Part shown: positions 38,572 through 47,655 of the stretch, in pieces
Layout of the letters: every line of letters begins with the position of its first letter
Numbering within the stretch: position 1 is the first letter of the stretch
Assembly (NCBI RefSeq): GCF_004011805.1
Contig: NZ_RCHJ01000023.1
Location: forward strand, 43,629 to 107,628
Length of the DNA stretch: 64,000 bases
DNA from: Piscinibacter defluvii
Lineage (GTDB): Bacteria > Pseudomonadota > Gammaproteobacteria > Burkholderiales > Burkholderiaceae_C
Direction of reading: 5' to 3'
Notes under the pieces: generated by a model
Seen by the model: only the letters and a program-made list of their open reading frames with translations
The model's database searches: none
What the model was told of the DNA's origin: nothing
Program-made: the position numbers and the translations under genes

Positions 38572-39795
38572 TCAGCCCAGCAGGTCGAACAAGGTGCGCG
38601 CCACCACCTTGGTGGCGCGGCGCAGGTCTTCCAGCACCAGGTGCTCGTCGGCGCGCTTGGCGTTGCTCTCGAACACCGTGCGCGGGCCGGCGCCGTAGAT
38701 CACCGCCGGCACGCCGCGTTCGCCGTACAGGCGCACGTCGGTGTACAGCGGCGTGCCCGAGGTCGGGATCTCCTCGCCGAACACGCTGCGGCCGTGTTTC
38801 TGGATCGCGTCGACGAGGGGCTTGTTGCCCGGCAGCGGCTGCATCGAGTTCGCCAGCAGCAGCCGCCTGATCTCTACCGTGATGCCCGGGAAGGTGGCCG
38901 CCGCCTCGGCGATCACGCGGCGGATCGAGGCCTCCACCTCGGCCGGGTTCTCCTCGGGGATCATGCGGCGGTCGAGCTTGAGCACCACCTTGCCCGGCAC
39001 GACATTGGTGTTGGTGCCGCCCTCGATGCGGCCGACGTTCAGGTACGGGTGCTTGATGCCCGGCACCCTGGACGTGACCGACTGGTAGAGCCGGTTCTGC
39101 GCGTACAGCGCGTTGAGGATCACCGTGGCGCCCTGCAGCGCATCGACGCCGGTGTCGGGAATCGCCGCATGCGCCATCTTGCCGTGCACGGTGACTTCCA
39201 TCTGCAGGCAGCCGTTGTGCGCGGTGACGACCTGGTAGCTGAAGCCGGCGGCGATCAGCAGGTCGGGCCTGGTCAGGCCGTTCTTGAGCAGCCAGCCGGG
39301 GCCGAGCTCGCCGCCGAACTCCTCGTCGTAGGTGAAGTGCAGCTCGACGCCGCCGGAAAGCTTCGCGCCGAGCGACTCGAGCGCGCGGGTCGCGAAGGTG
39401 AAGGTGGCGAAATCGCTCTTGCTCACCGCCGAGGCGCGGCCGTAGAGCTTGCCGTCCTCGATCTGCGCACCGTAGGGGTCGTGCTGCCAGCCCTCGCCGG
39501 GCGGCACCACGTCGCCATGCGCGTTCAGCGCGATCGTCTTCCCCTCGCCATAACGACGTCGCACGATCAGGTTGGTGATCGACTCGAGGCCGTAGTCCTT
39601 CACGGCCTGCGCCGGCACCGGGTGCTTCTCGGCCTGGTAGCCGATGGCCTGCAGCAGCTCGGCGGTGCGCTCGGCGTGCGGCGCGTTGTTGCCCGGCGGC
39701 GTGTCGGTGGGCACCTGCACGAGGGCCTGCAGGAAACGCACCTCCTCGTCGAAGTGGGCGTCGATCCAGGCATCGAGTTGTTCGTAGGCGTTCAT
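38572..39795 (-). CDS. M20 family metallohydrolase (ArgE/DapE-like)
   Basis: A 407-residue zinc hydrolase with the first metal site NAHGDVVPPGEGW, the catalytic and metal site YDEEFGGELGPGW, and a dimerisation domain containing HGKMAHAAIPDTGVDALQGA. It overlaps the uraD/allC gene by 4 nt. M20 enzymes cleave N-acyl or N-carbamoyl bonds. In this operon it could act on a ureide or carbamoyl intermediate after allantoate, but that is inference; it could also be a peptidase. Confidence 0.85.
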   Translation of the reverse strand: MNAYEQLDAWIDAHFDEEVRFLQALVQVPTDTPPGNNAPHAERTAELLQAIGYQAEKHPVPAQAVKDYGLESITNLIVRRRYGEGKTIALNAHGDVVPPGEGWQHDPYGAQIEDGKLYGRASAVSKSDFATFTFATRALESLGAKLSGGVELHFTYDEEFGGELGPGWLLKNGLTRPDLLIAAGFSYQVVTAHNGCLQMEVTVHGKMAHAAIPDTGVDALQGATVILNALYAQNRLYQSVTSRVPGIKHPYLNVGRIEGGTNTNVVPGKVVLKLDRRMIPEENPAEVEASIRRVIAEAAATFPGITVEIRRLLLANSMQPLPGNKPLVDAIQKHGRSVFGEEIPTSGTPLYTDVRLYGERGVPAVIYGAGPRTVFESNAKRADEHLVLEDLRRATKVVARTLFDLLG

Positions 39796-41573
39796 GACAG
39801 TTCGGAGCAGAGTTGTTCGAGCACGTGCTGGAAGGCGCGCACGGAAAGGTCGCAGTCGTCGTTGGTCGACGATTCGAGCGGGTTGTGGCTGATGCCCGAG
39901 TTCAGGCCGCGCACGAACAGCATCGCCTGCGGCATCACCTCGTGCAGCTTCATCGCGTCGTGGCCGGCGCCGCTGGGCATGCGGTAGATCGGCAGCCCGA
40001 GCGACTCGACCGCACGCTCCCAGCGTGCCTGCCACTCGGGCGCGCTCGGGGCGGCGGCGGCGCGCATGGTCTCCTCCAGCGTGTGGTGCAGGCCGCGGCG
40101 CGTGCAGATGCGCTCGAGTTCGGCCAGCGTGTCGGCGGCGCAGGCGTCGCGCACCTCGTTGGTCGTCGCGCGGATGTCGAGGCTGAACCTGCAGCGTCCC
40201 GGCACCACGTTGATCGAGCCGCCCGGCACCTCCAGCATGCCGACGGTACCCACCAGGTTCGGCACGCCGGCCGCGCGCCGCTCCAGGAACAGCACCAGCT
40301 CGGCGACGGCCGCCGCCGCGTCGCGCCGCCGGTCCATCGGCGTGGTGCCGGCGTGGCTGGCCATGCCGACGACTTCGCCCACGTAGCGCACGCTGCCGTT
40401 GATCGAGGTGACCACGCCGAGCGGCAGGTCGATCTCGTTGAGCACCGGCCCCTGCTCGATGTGCACCTCGACGAAGCCGAGGTAGCTCGACGGGTCGCGC
40501 TTCATGGCGCCGATGGCCTCGAGCGTGCCGGGCCGGCCGGCGGCGCGCATCGCCTCGCGCATCGTGATGCCGTCGGCATCGCGCTGCTCGAGCCAGGCCG
40601 GGTCGAACTGGCCGATCACCGCGCCCGAGCCGAGGAAGGTGGCCTTGTAGCGCTGGCCCTCTTCTTCCGCGAAGCCGATCACCTCGATGCCGAAGGGCAG
40701 GCGCCGGCCCGCGCGGTGCAGCTCGCGCACGGCGACCAGCGGCACGAAGATGCCCAGCCGCCCGTCGTACTTGCCGCCGTTGCGCACCGTGTCGTAGTGC
40801 GAGCCGGTCAGCAGGCGCCTGGCCTGTGGATCGCTGCCGTGGTAGACACCGACCACGTTGCCCACCGCATCGACCGACACCTCGTCGAAGCCGCAGTCGC
40901 TCATCCAGCGCTGCAGCTGCGCCTGGCAGGCCTGGTGCGCCGCCGTCAGGTAGGTGACGGTCAGCTGGCCCTGTTCGGCGTAGCCCGGGTCGCTGTGCTG
41001 CGCCAGCAGCTCGGCGCAGTCCCACACCTGGTTGCCGAAGGTCGGCGCGAACCCGAACTTGTCGTTCAGCCGCATCTCGACGATGCGGTGGATGTTGCGC
41101 AGCGCCTCGCGCAGCTCGAAGTCCGGGTGATTGCCGAGCCGCCGGGCGAAGGTGGCGATGATCTCGGCGCGTGTCAGGCCCGTGCCGCGCGGGCCGCGCA
41201 CCGCGAGGATGAACGGGAAGCCGAACCGGGCGTTGTAGGCCGCGTTCAGCTGCTGGATGCGCTCGAACTCGGCCGGCGAGCAGTTCGTCAGGCCCGAGGC
41301 GCTCTGCTCGTGCGTCGATTCGGCGGTGAGCGTCTTGCTGACCATCGCCTTGCCCGCGAGCTCCGGGTGGGCGCGGATCAGCGTCAGCTGCGCGTCGCGC
41401 CCGGCCTCGTCCAGCACCTGCACCATGGCGTGCTTGAGCTGGTGGATCGAGGCGAACGGCCGGCGCGCCAGCGCGCGCTCGGCGATCCAGGGCGAGTGTT
41501 CGTATAGCCCGTCGAGCAGCGCGGCCGCCTCGGCGGGGCTCGCGGCGTTCAGTTGGTCCAGCGTCAGCGGCAT
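39792..41573 (-). CDS. Bifunctional OHCU decarboxylase/allantoate amidohydrolase
   Basis: A 593-residue fusion. Residues 1-170 are UraD (2-oxo-4-hydroxy-4-carboxy-5-ureidoimidazoline decarboxylase), with catalytic His69 in [10 protein letters not shown] and [11 protein letters not shown]. Residues about 180-593 are AllC-type allantoate amidohydrolase, with metal sites [19 protein letters not shown] and FAEEEGQRY, and the pocket [12 protein letters not shown]. It covers two non-consecutive steps around PuuE: OHCU to S-allantoin, and allantoate to ureidoglycine or ureidoglycolate plus ammonia and CO2. It begins 13 nt after the Bug receptor stop. Confidence 0.93.
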   Translation of the reverse strand: MPLTLDQLNAASPAEAAALLDGLYEHSPWIAERALARRPFASIHQLKHAMVQVLDEAGRDAQLTLIRAHPELAGKAMVSKTLTAESTHEQSASGLTNCSPAEFERIQQLNAAYNARFGFPFILAVRGPRGTGLTRAEIIATFARRLGNHPDFELREALRNIHRIVEMRLNDKFGFAPTFGNQVWDCAELLAQHSDPGYAEQGQLTVTYLTAAHQACQAQLQRWMSDCGFDEVSVDAVGNVVGVYHGSDPQARRLLTGSHYDTVRNGGKYDGRLGIFVPLVAVRELHRAGRRLPFGIEVIGFAEEEGQRYKATFLGSGAVIGQFDPAWLEQRDADGITMREAMRAAGRPGTLEAIGAMKRDPSSYLGFVEVHIEQGPVLNEIDLPLGVVTSINGSVRYVGEVVGMASHAGTTPMDRRRDAAAAVAELVLFLERRAAGVPNLVGTVGMLEVPGGSINVVPGRCRFSLDIRATTNEVRDACAADTLAELERICTRRGLHHTLEETMRAAAAPSAPEWQARWERAVESLGLPIYRMPSGAGHDAMKLHEVMPQAMLFVRGLNSGISHNPLESSTNDDCDLSVRAFQHVLEQLCSELS

Positions 41574-41586
41574 GTTGAGTGGGCAG

Positions 41587-42579
41587 TCAGAGGGTCACGC
41601 GGATGCTCTTCACCAGCGGCTGCAGCGCGGCGACCTGGTCGCGCACGAAGCCGGTGAAGGCCGCAGGGGTGCCCGGCGTCTCGGTGACGCCGAGCTCGAG
41701 CAGCTTCTTCTTCACGTCGGTCTGGGCCAGCACCTCGTTGACGGCGGTGTTCAGCCGCGTCACCACCTCGGCCGGCAGGCCCTTGGGGCCGGAGAGGCCG
41801 AAGAAGTTGTCCAGCACCAGCTTGCGGTAGCCGAACTCCTGCACGCTGGGCACGTCCGGCACCAGCGGGCTGCGCTGCGCCGAGGTGACGGCGATCGGGC
41901 GAAGCTGGCCCGACTTGAAGAACGGAACGTAGGCGGTGACCACGTCGATGCCCACGGGGATCAGCCCGGCCACCAGGTCGGTGGTCATCGGCGCGCCGCC
42001 GCGGTAGGGCACGTGCGTCATCTTGACGCCGATCGAGCGCACCATCAGCTCGCCCCAGACGTGGCCGATCGAGGCCGGGCCGCCGGAGCCGAACTGCAGC
42101 GGCGTGCCGCCCTTGTCGGCCTTGCGCGCAGCGTTCTCGAGGTCGACGACGGTGTTGATGCCCGAGCCCGGGTGCGCCATCACGACGCAGGGCGCGGTGC
42201 CGATGGCGGCGATGTGGGTGAAGTCGGCCACCGGGTCGTAGGGCTGCTTCTCGAGCGCGAACGGACCGATAGCCACCGGCGTCGAGTTCGACAGCATCAG
42301 CGTGTGGCCGTCGGGGGCGGCGCGCATCACCGCGGTGCCGCCGATGCTGCCGCCGGCACCGGGCTTGTTGTCCACCACCACGGCCTGGCCGAGCTTGCGG
42401 GCGAGCTGTTCGCCGACCACGCGCGCCACGATGTCGCTCGCCCCGCCGGCCGCGAAGGTGACCACCAGCGTGATCGGCTTCTCCGGGTAGGCGGCGCGGG
42501 CCGGCAGCGCGAGCGCGGCCGCGCCGCCGGCGGCGAACCGGAGCGTCTGGCGGCGGGTGAGGGGGGTGGACGAGGTCAT
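41587..42579 (-). CDS. Orphan Bug/TctC-type solute receptor
   Basis: A 330-residue periplasmic protein with a twin-arginine-like N-terminus ([18 protein letters not shown]) and the Bug family opening [19 protein letters not shown]. Bug proteins bind small carboxylated or amide solutes. No TctA/TctB membrane genes lie nearby, which is common in Burkholderiales. Its place between puuE and uraD/allC suggests it binds a purine-degradation intermediate such as allantoate. Confidence 0.9.
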   Translation of the reverse strand: MTSSTPLTRRQTLRFAAGGAAALALPARAAYPEKPITLVVTFAAGGASDIVARVVGEQLARKLGQAVVVDNKPGAGGSIGGTAVMRAAPDGHTLMLSNSTPVAIGPFALEKQPYDPVADFTHIAAIGTAPCVVMAHPGSGINTVVDLENAARKADKGGTPLQFGSGGPASIGHVWGELMVRSIGVKMTHVPYRGGAPMTTDLVAGLIPVGIDVVTAYVPFFKSGQLRPIAVTSAQRSPLVPDVPSVQEFGYRKLVLDNFFGLSGPKGLPAEVVTRLNTAVNEVLAQTDVKKKLLELGVTETPGTPAAFTGFVRDQVAALQPLVKSIRVTL

Positions 42580-42627
42580 GGCAGGCTCCTCTCGGACGGC
42601 GGATGGGGAGCGGCGTGCACGCAAGCC

Positions 42628-43560
42628 TCAGGCCCGCGCCAAGAAGGGATGGGTCTTCATCCAGTGACGCGCGATCTCGATGCGGCGGCAGACCCAGACC
42701 CGGTCGTGCTTCTCGATGTGGTCGAGGAAGCGCTGCAGCGAACGCATGCGCCCTGGCCGGCCGAGCAGCCGGCAGTGCATGCCGACGCTCAGCATCTTCG
42801 GCGCCTCCTCGCCCTCGGCGTACAGCACGTCGAAGGCGTCGCGCAGGTAGGTGAAGAAGTCCTCGCCCTGGCTGAAGCCCTGGGGCAGGCAGAAGCGCAT
42901 GTCGTTCGTGTCCAGCGTGTAGGGCACGATCAGGTGCGGCACCGTCGTGCCGTCGGTCCTGGTCACCTCGGTCCAGAACGGCAGGTCGTCGCCGTAGTAG
43001 TCGCTGTCGTACTCGAAGCCACCGTGGTCGGCCACGAGCCGGCGCGTGTTCGGGCTGTCGCGGCCGGTGTACCAGCCCAGCGGCTTCTCGCCCGTCAGCC
43101 GTTCGATGATCTCCATGCCGATGCGAAGGTGCTCGCGCTCCTGTTCCTCCGGCATGGTCTGGTAGTGGATCCAGCGCCAGCCGTGGCAGGCGATCTCGTG
43201 GCCGAGCTCGACGAACGCGCGGGTCAGCTCCGGGTGGCGCTCGAGCGCCATCGAGACGCCGAACACCGTCAGCGGCAGGCCGCGCTGCTCGAACTCGCGC
43301 AGCAGCCGCCACACGCCCACGCGCGAGCCGTATTCGTAGATCGACTCCATGCTCAGGTGCCGGTCGGGGTAGCTCGCCGGGTTGAACATCTCGGAGAGGA
43401 ACTGCTCGCTGCCGGCGTCGCCGTGCAGCACGCTGTTCTCGCCGCCTTCCTCGTAGTTGAGGACGAACTGCACGGCGATGCGCGCGTTGCCGGGCCAGCG
43501 GGCATGCGGCGGGTTGCGGCCGTAGCCGACGAGATCACGCGGGTAGGTCTTCTCGTTCAT
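42628..43560 (-). CDS. puuE: Allantoinase PuuE (polysaccharide deacetylase fold)
   Basis: The 310-residue protein starts [20 protein letters not shown] and contains [32 protein letters not shown] and [20 protein letters not shown], all typical of the metal-independent PuuE allantoinase. It opens allantoin to allantoate. It overlaps gntR by 4 nt and is followed by the Bug receptor 48 nt later. Confidence 0.95.
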   Translation of the reverse strand: MNEKTYPRDLVGYGRNPPHARWPGNARIAVQFVLNYEEGGENSVLHGDAGSEQFLSEMFNPASYPDRHLSMESIYEYGSRVGVWRLLREFEQRGLPLTVFGVSMALERHPELTRAFVELGHEIACHGWRWIHYQTMPEEQEREHLRIGMEIIERLTGEKPLGWYTGRDSPNTRRLVADHGGFEYDSDYYGDDLPFWTEVTRTDGTTVPHLIVPYTLDTNDMRFCLPQGFSQGEDFFTYLRDAFDVLYAEGEEAPKMLSVGMHCRLLGRPGRMRSLQRFLDHIEKHDRVWVCRRIEIARHWMKTHPFLARA

Positions 43561-44303
43561 GGTGTGGGCGGCATCAGCACCGCTTCGAGGTCGGGCACAC
43601 GCGTGTCGAGCTTCAGGTTGCGCTCGACGTTGTGCAGGTGGTCTTCCATCAGCTTCGCGGCGGCACGCGCATCGCGCTTCTCGAGCGCATCGACGATCGC
43701 CACGTGCTCGGCCCAGGAATGTTCGGCCGAGTGCGAGGACTGGTACATCAGCGCGATCAGCGAGGAGCGCGTGACGAGGTCACCGAGCAGGTCGGCCAGC
43801 ACCTCGTTGCCGAGCATGCGCGCGATCACGACGTGGAAGTCGGCCAGCAGGTGGGTGCGGCCGGAGACATCGGTGCGCTGCACCGCGGCCTGCTCCTCGC
43901 GCAGGTGGGCGCGCAGCTCGGCGATCTGCTCGCGTGTCAGGTCGGCGGCGGCGCGGCGGATCAGGGCGCTCTCGATCATCTGGCGCACCTCGAACACCTG
44001 GCGCGCCTCCTCGACGCTGGGCTCGGCCACGCGTGCGCCGCGCGCCGGCTCGAGCGTCACCAGCTTGTCGCGGCTGAGCTGGTTCAGGGCCTGGCGCACC
44101 AGCGTGCGCGAGACCTTGAAGATGTCGGCGATCTTCTGCTCGGCGAGCTTGGTGCCGGGCATCAGCCGGCGCTCGACGATCGCGCCGGTGATCGACTCGA
44201 CGATGCGCTGCGTCGTGCTCGGCTCGGACTCGGCGCGCGCCGGGCGGCTGCCGCCGCGGACGACCTGGAGCTTGGGAGAGGAACGGGTACTGGGGCGTGG
44301 CAT
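43557..44303 (-). CDS. GntR-family (FCD) regulator of purine catabolism
   Basis: A 248-residue regulator with an N-terminal winged helix (about 25-90, with [20 protein letters not shown]) and an all-helical FCD ligand domain (about 100-230, with conserved His residues such as DFHVVIA and [11 protein letters not shown]). It is the first gene of the minus-strand purine operon and diverges from uraH. A 16-bp palindrome sits 27-42 bp before its start, so it probably autoregulates. The effector may be urate, allantoin or a similar intermediate. The ATG at 44303 was chosen over an upstream one that lies inside the operator. Confidence 0.9.
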   Translation of the reverse strand: MPRPSTRSSPKLQVVRGGSRPARAESEPSTTQRIVESITGAIVERRLMPGTKLAEQKIADIFKVSRTLVRQALNQLSRDKLVTLEPARGARVAEPSVEEARQVFEVRQMIESALIRRAAADLTREQIAELRAHLREEQAAVQRTDVSGRTHLLADFHVVIARMLGNEVLADLLGDLVTRSSLIALMYQSSHSAEHSWAEHVAIVDALEKRDARAAAKLMEDHLHNVERNLKLDTRVPDLEAVLMPPTP

Positions 44304-44329
44304 GGTCGGTGGTACTTGCCTTTGCGTGC

Positions 44330-44345
44330 AAAGTGTATACACTTT
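44330..44345. promoter_or_regulatory. Operator palindrome between gntR and uraH
   Basis: AAAGTGTATACACTTT is a perfect 16-bp palindrome midway between the divergent gntR and uraH genes. A second copy of its 12-bp core lies at 44792-44803. The GTATAC centre is typical of FCD-type GntR operators (N-y-GTM-N-KAC-y-N). Confidence 0.8.
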
Positions 44346-44394
44346 TCTGCGTACCGCAAGCCCCGATTCACCTCAACCCCGTTCAAGGATTCCG

Positions 44395-44751
44395 ATGGGA
44401 AAGCTCACCACCCACGTGCTCGACACCGCCAACGGCTGCCCCGCCGCCGGCATGGCCGTCACCTTGCATCGCCTCGGTGCCGACGGCAGCGCGACGCTGC
44501 TGAAGAACATCACCCTCAACCACGACGGCCGCGCCGATGCGCCGCTGCTGCAGGGCGACGAGTTCCAGCCCGGGCGCTACCGGCTGGTGTTCCACGTCGC
44601 GGCCTACTTCCGCGCGCGCGGCGCGGCGCTCGCCGAGCCGCCGTTCCTGGATGCGGTGCCGCTCGACTTCGGCCTCTCGGCCGTCGGCGAGCACTACCAC
44701 GTGCCGCTGCTGGCCAGCCCCTGGGCCTACTCGACCTACCGCGGCTCCTGA
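44395..44751 (+). CDS. uraH: 5-hydroxyisourate hydrolase
   Basis: A 118-residue transthyretin-like protein. It starts [20 protein letters not shown] (catalytic His in TTHVLD), has the middle Arg in [10 protein letters not shown], and ends with the HIUase signature YSTYRGS. It hydrolyses 5-hydroxyisourate, the product of urate oxidation, to OHCU for the UraD domain. It is followed by a GCGGG-TAAT-CCCGC hairpin (44761-44774) and then the second operator. Confidence 0.96.
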   Translation: MGKLTTHVLDTANGCPAAGMAVTLHRLGADGSATLLKNITLNHDGRADAPLLQGDEFQPGRYRLVFHVAAYFRARGAALAEPPFLDAVPLDFGLSAVGEHYHVPLLASPWAYSTYRGS

Positions 44752-44791
44752 GGCTTGATCGCGGGTAATCCCGCATTCGGTGGATGCACGA

Positions 44792-44803
44792 AGTGTATAC
44801 ACT
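44792..44803. promoter_or_regulatory. Second operator copy upstream of puuD
   Basis: AGTGTATACACT repeats the 12-bp core of the gntR/uraH palindrome. It lies 41 bp after the uraH stop and 138 bp before the puuD start, so the puuD-permease-deaminase genes can be controlled separately by the same GntR protein. Confidence 0.75.
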
Positions 44804-44857
44804 GAGAACACGTCGCCGCGGAGCCCGCCGCTCAGCCTGAAGAGCCGCCGGTCGCGA

Positions 44858-44939
44858 CGTTCACTCCCCACAGAGCCCGCCGTGGTGGGGGTCGCGGTCC
44901 GGTTCTTGCGAGCCGGCGCCGTCAACCGGAGAGTGAACG
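44858..44939 (+). ncRNA. Folded leader RNA upstream of puuD (riboswitch-like candidate)
   Basis: The leader can form a closed three-way structure. A perfect 9-bp outer stem pairs CGTTCACTC (44858-44866) with GAGTGAACG (44931-44939). Inside are CCCCAC...GTGGGG (44866-44871 with 44885-44890; base 44866 can pair in only one of the stems) and CCGGTTC-TTGC-GAGCCGG (44899-44916, one G-U pair). The 3' strand of the outer stem covers part of the ribosome-binding site GGAGAG (44928-44933), 3 nt before the puuD ATG. This could gate translation. The purine context invites comparison with xanthine/NMT1-type riboswitches, but I cannot confirm that match. Confidence 0.4.
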
Positions 44940-44941
44940 CA

Positions 44942-46168
44942 ATGGATGCGTACGTGCTGGACTGGGTCAACCTGCTGCTGCGCTGGGCCCATGTCATCGT
45001 GGCGATCGCCTGGATCGGATCGTCCTTCTACTTCGTCTTCCTCGACAACAGCCTCACCAAGCCCGAGGCGCCCGACCGCAAGTCCAAGGGCAAGGACGTG
45101 GGCGGGCAGGCCGAAGACCTGCCCGACGGCGAACTGTGGGCCGTGCACGGCGGGGGCTTCTACCACCCGACCAAGTACATGGTGGCGCCCAAGCAGATCC
45201 CGGCCAACCTGCACTGGTTCTACTGGGAGAGCTACTCCACCTGGCTGACCGGCTTCGCGCTGTTCACGGTGCTCTACCTGTACCAGGCCAGCACCTTCCT
45301 GATCGACAAGAGCGTGTACGCCTGGACACCCGGCGCGGCCATCGCCGCGGCGCTCGGCTTCCTGGTCGTGTTCTGGATCGCCTACGACCTCATCTGCCGC
45401 ACGCTCGGCCAGCGCGAGGGCGGGGACCGGCTCGTCGGTGCGCTGGTCGCCGTGCTCGTGGTGTTCGCCTCCTGGCTCGCCTGCCAGCTGTTTGCCGGCC
45501 GCGCCGCCTTCCTGCTGGTGGGCGCGATGATGGCCACGGCGATGAGCGCCAACGTGTTCTTCTGGATCATCCCGGGCCAGCGCACGGTGATGGCGCAGAT
45601 GAAGGCCGGCCAGCCGGTGGACCCGGTGCACGGCCAGCGCGCCAAGCAGCGCAGCGTGCACAACACCTACTTCACGCTGCCGGTGCTGATCGCGATGCTC
45701 AGCAACCACTACGGCTTCCTGTACGGCGCGCCGCACAACTGGCTGGTGCTGGCGCTGATCATGCTGGCCGGCGCGCTGATCCGCCATTCCTTCGTGGCGC
45801 GCCACAAGGCGCTCGTGGCCGGCAAGCGCGTGCCCTGGGAGCACGCCATCGTCGGCACCATCGTGATCGTCGGCCTCGCGGCCTGGCTCGCACCGGCGCC
45901 GCAGCCGGCGCAGGCCAGGGCCGAGCCGGTGAGCTTCGCGCAGGTGCAGCAGGTCGTCGCCGAGCGTTGCGCGATGTGCCACAACGAGCAGGTGGTGAGC
46001 AAGAACGTGCAGCTGCACACCCCCGAGCTGATCGCGAAGAACGCGCAGTCGCTCTACCAGCAGGCGGTGGTGCTGAAGACCATGCCGATGAACAACGCCA
46101 CCCAGATCACCGATGCCGAGCGCGCGCTGATCGGGCGCTGGTTCGAGGCCGGCGCGCCCACCAACTGA
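44942..46168 (+). CDS. puuD: Urate oxidase PuuD (membrane protein with cytochrome c domain)
   Basis: A 408-residue protein with about eight membrane helices, with the N-terminal motif LLRWAHVIVAIAWIGSSFYF and HGGGFYHPTKYMVAP, followed by a C-terminal cytochrome c domain with heme site CAMCH (Cys343, Cys346, His347) and distal region MPMNNATQITDAER. PuuD converts urate to 5-hydroxyisourate and passes electrons to the respiratory chain instead of making peroxide. ATG 44942 follows GGAGAG. It leads the operon with the NCS2 permease and 8-oxoguanine deaminase. Confidence 0.95.
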   Translation: MDAYVLDWVNLLLRWAHVIVAIAWIGSSFYFVFLDNSLTKPEAPDRKSKGKDVGGQAEDLPDGELWAVHGGGFYHPTKYMVAPKQIPANLHWFYWESYSTWLTGFALFTVLYLYQASTFLIDKSVYAWTPGAAIAAALGFLVVFWIAYDLICRTLGQREGGDRLVGALVAVLVVFASWLACQLFAGRAAFLLVGAMMATAMSANVFFWIIPGQRTVMAQMKAGQPVDPVHGQRAKQRSVHNTYFTLPVLIAMLSNHYGFLYGAPHNWLVLALIMLAGALIRHSFVARHKALVAGKRVPWEHAIVGTIVIVGLAAWLAPAPQPAQARAEPVSFAQVQQVVAERCAMCHNEQVVSKNVQLHTPELIAKNAQSLYQQAVVLKTMPMNNATQITDAERALIGRWFEAGAPTN

Positions 46169-46178
46169 AGGAACGACG

Positions 46179-47654
46179 ATGAACGACACGGCCGTCCACC
46201 CCGTCGACGAACGCCTGCCCACCCCGCGCCTGGCCGCGCTCGGCCTGCAGCACGTGCTGGTGATGTACGCCGGCGCCGTCGCGGTGCCGCTGATCATCGG
46301 CCGCGCGCTCAAGCTCACGCCCGAGCAGGTGGCGCTGCTGATCTCGGCCGACCTGTTCTGCTGCGGCCTGGTCACGCTGATCCAGTCGCTCGGCTTCACG
46401 CGCTGGTTCGGCATCAAGCTGCCGGTGATGATGGGCGTCACCTTCGCGGCGGTCGGCCCGATGGTCGCCTTCGCCAACGCGATGCCCGGTGTGGAGGGCG
46501 CGCGCGCGATCTTCGGCGCGATCATCGGCGCGGGCATCGTCTCGATGATCATCGCGCCGGCGATCAGCCGGCTGCTGCGCTTCTTCCCGCCGGTCGTCAC
46601 GGGCACCATCATCGCGATCATCGGCATCAGCCTGATGCGTGTCGGCGTGGGCTGGGCGATGGGCGGGCCGGCGCCGCTGGCGCAGAGCGTGGACGTGCCC
46701 AAGCTGGTGGCGATGGTCGATGCCGCCAAGGCCACGGCCGAGGCGGCCAGCGCACCGGTCAAGCTGGCCGGGCCGATCCCGATGGTCGACAACCCGGCCT
46801 ACGGCGCGCTCGACAACATGGCGGTGGCCGCCGTGGTGCTGGTGTTCATCCTGCTGCTGGTGAAGTTCATGAAGGGCTTCGTCGCCAACATCTCGGTGCT
46901 GCTGGGCATCGTGCTCGGCTGCGTGCTGGCGGTGATGCTGGGCAAGATGCCCTTCGACAAGGTGGCCAAGGCGCACTGGTTCGACGTGGTCACGCCCTTC
47001 GCCTTCGGCATGCCGACCTTCGACCCGATCATGATCGCGACCATGGTGCTGGTGATGATCGTCGTGATGATCGAGTCCACCGGCATGTTCCTGGCGCTGT
47101 CGGACCTGACCGGCAGGAAGATCGACCAGCCCGCGCTCGCCGCCGGCCTGCGCACCGACGGCCTGGGCACGCTGATCGGCGGCATCTTCAACACCTTCCC
47201 CTACACCAGCTTCTCGCAGAACGTCGGCCTGGTCGGCGTCACCGGCGTGAAGAGCCGCTGGGTCTGCGTGGCCGGCGGCGTGATCATGATCGTGCTGGGC
47301 CTGCTGCCGAAGATGGCGGCGCTGGTGGAATCGATCCCGACCTTCGTGCTCGGCGGCGCGGGCCTGGTGATGTTCGGCATGGTCGCGGCCACTGGCATCC
47401 GCATCCTCGCGACGGTGGACTTCAAGGGCAACCGGCACAACCTCTACATCGTCGCGCTGTCGATCGGCTTCGGCCTGATCCCGCTGGTCGCACCGCGCTG
47501 GATGCAGCAGATGGCGCATGGCCTGCACCCGCTGCTGGAAAGCGGCATCCTGCTGACCGCGATCGCCGCGGTGGCGCTGAACCTGTTCTTCAACGGCGCG
47601 AAGGCCGACACGGCCGGAGCCATCGAAGCCGCGAAGGCCGCCGAAGCCCATTGA
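46179..47654 (+). CDS. NCS2 nucleobase permease (urate/xanthine type)
   Basis: A 491-residue NCS2/NAT symporter with about 14 helices, starting LGLQHVLVMYAGAVAVPLII (the QH motif) and with the signature region around VMIESTGMFLALSDLTGRK and GLGTLIGGIFNTFPYTSFSQ. It probably imports urate or xanthine with protons. It lies 10 nt after puuD and 1 nt before the deaminase gene. Confidence 0.94.
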   Translation: MNDTAVHPVDERLPTPRLAALGLQHVLVMYAGAVAVPLIIGRALKLTPEQVALLISADLFCCGLVTLIQSLGFTRWFGIKLPVMMGVTFAAVGPMVAFANAMPGVEGARAIFGAIIGAGIVSMIIAPAISRLLRFFPPVVTGTIIAIIGISLMRVGVGWAMGGPAPLAQSVDVPKLVAMVDAAKATAEAASAPVKLAGPIPMVDNPAYGALDNMAVAAVVLVFILLLVKFMKGFVANISVLLGIVLGCVLAVMLGKMPFDKVAKAHWFDVVTPFAFGMPTFDPIMIATMVLVMIVVMIESTGMFLALSDLTGRKIDQPALAAGLRTDGLGTLIGGIFNTFPYTSFSQNVGLVGVTGVKSRWVCVAGGVIMIVLGLLPKMAALVESIPTFVLGGAGLVMFGMVAATGIRILATVDFKGNRHNLYIVALSIGFGLIPLVAPRWMQQMAHGLHPLLESGILLTAIAAVALNLFFNGAKADTAGAIEAAKAAEAH

Positions 47655-47655
47655 G

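Noticed and set aside
44780..44941. N-terminal extension of PuuD from an upstream ATG at 44780
   Set aside because: It would translate through the operator and the structured leader. PuuD homologues begin at MDAYVLDW, which has its own ribosome-binding site.
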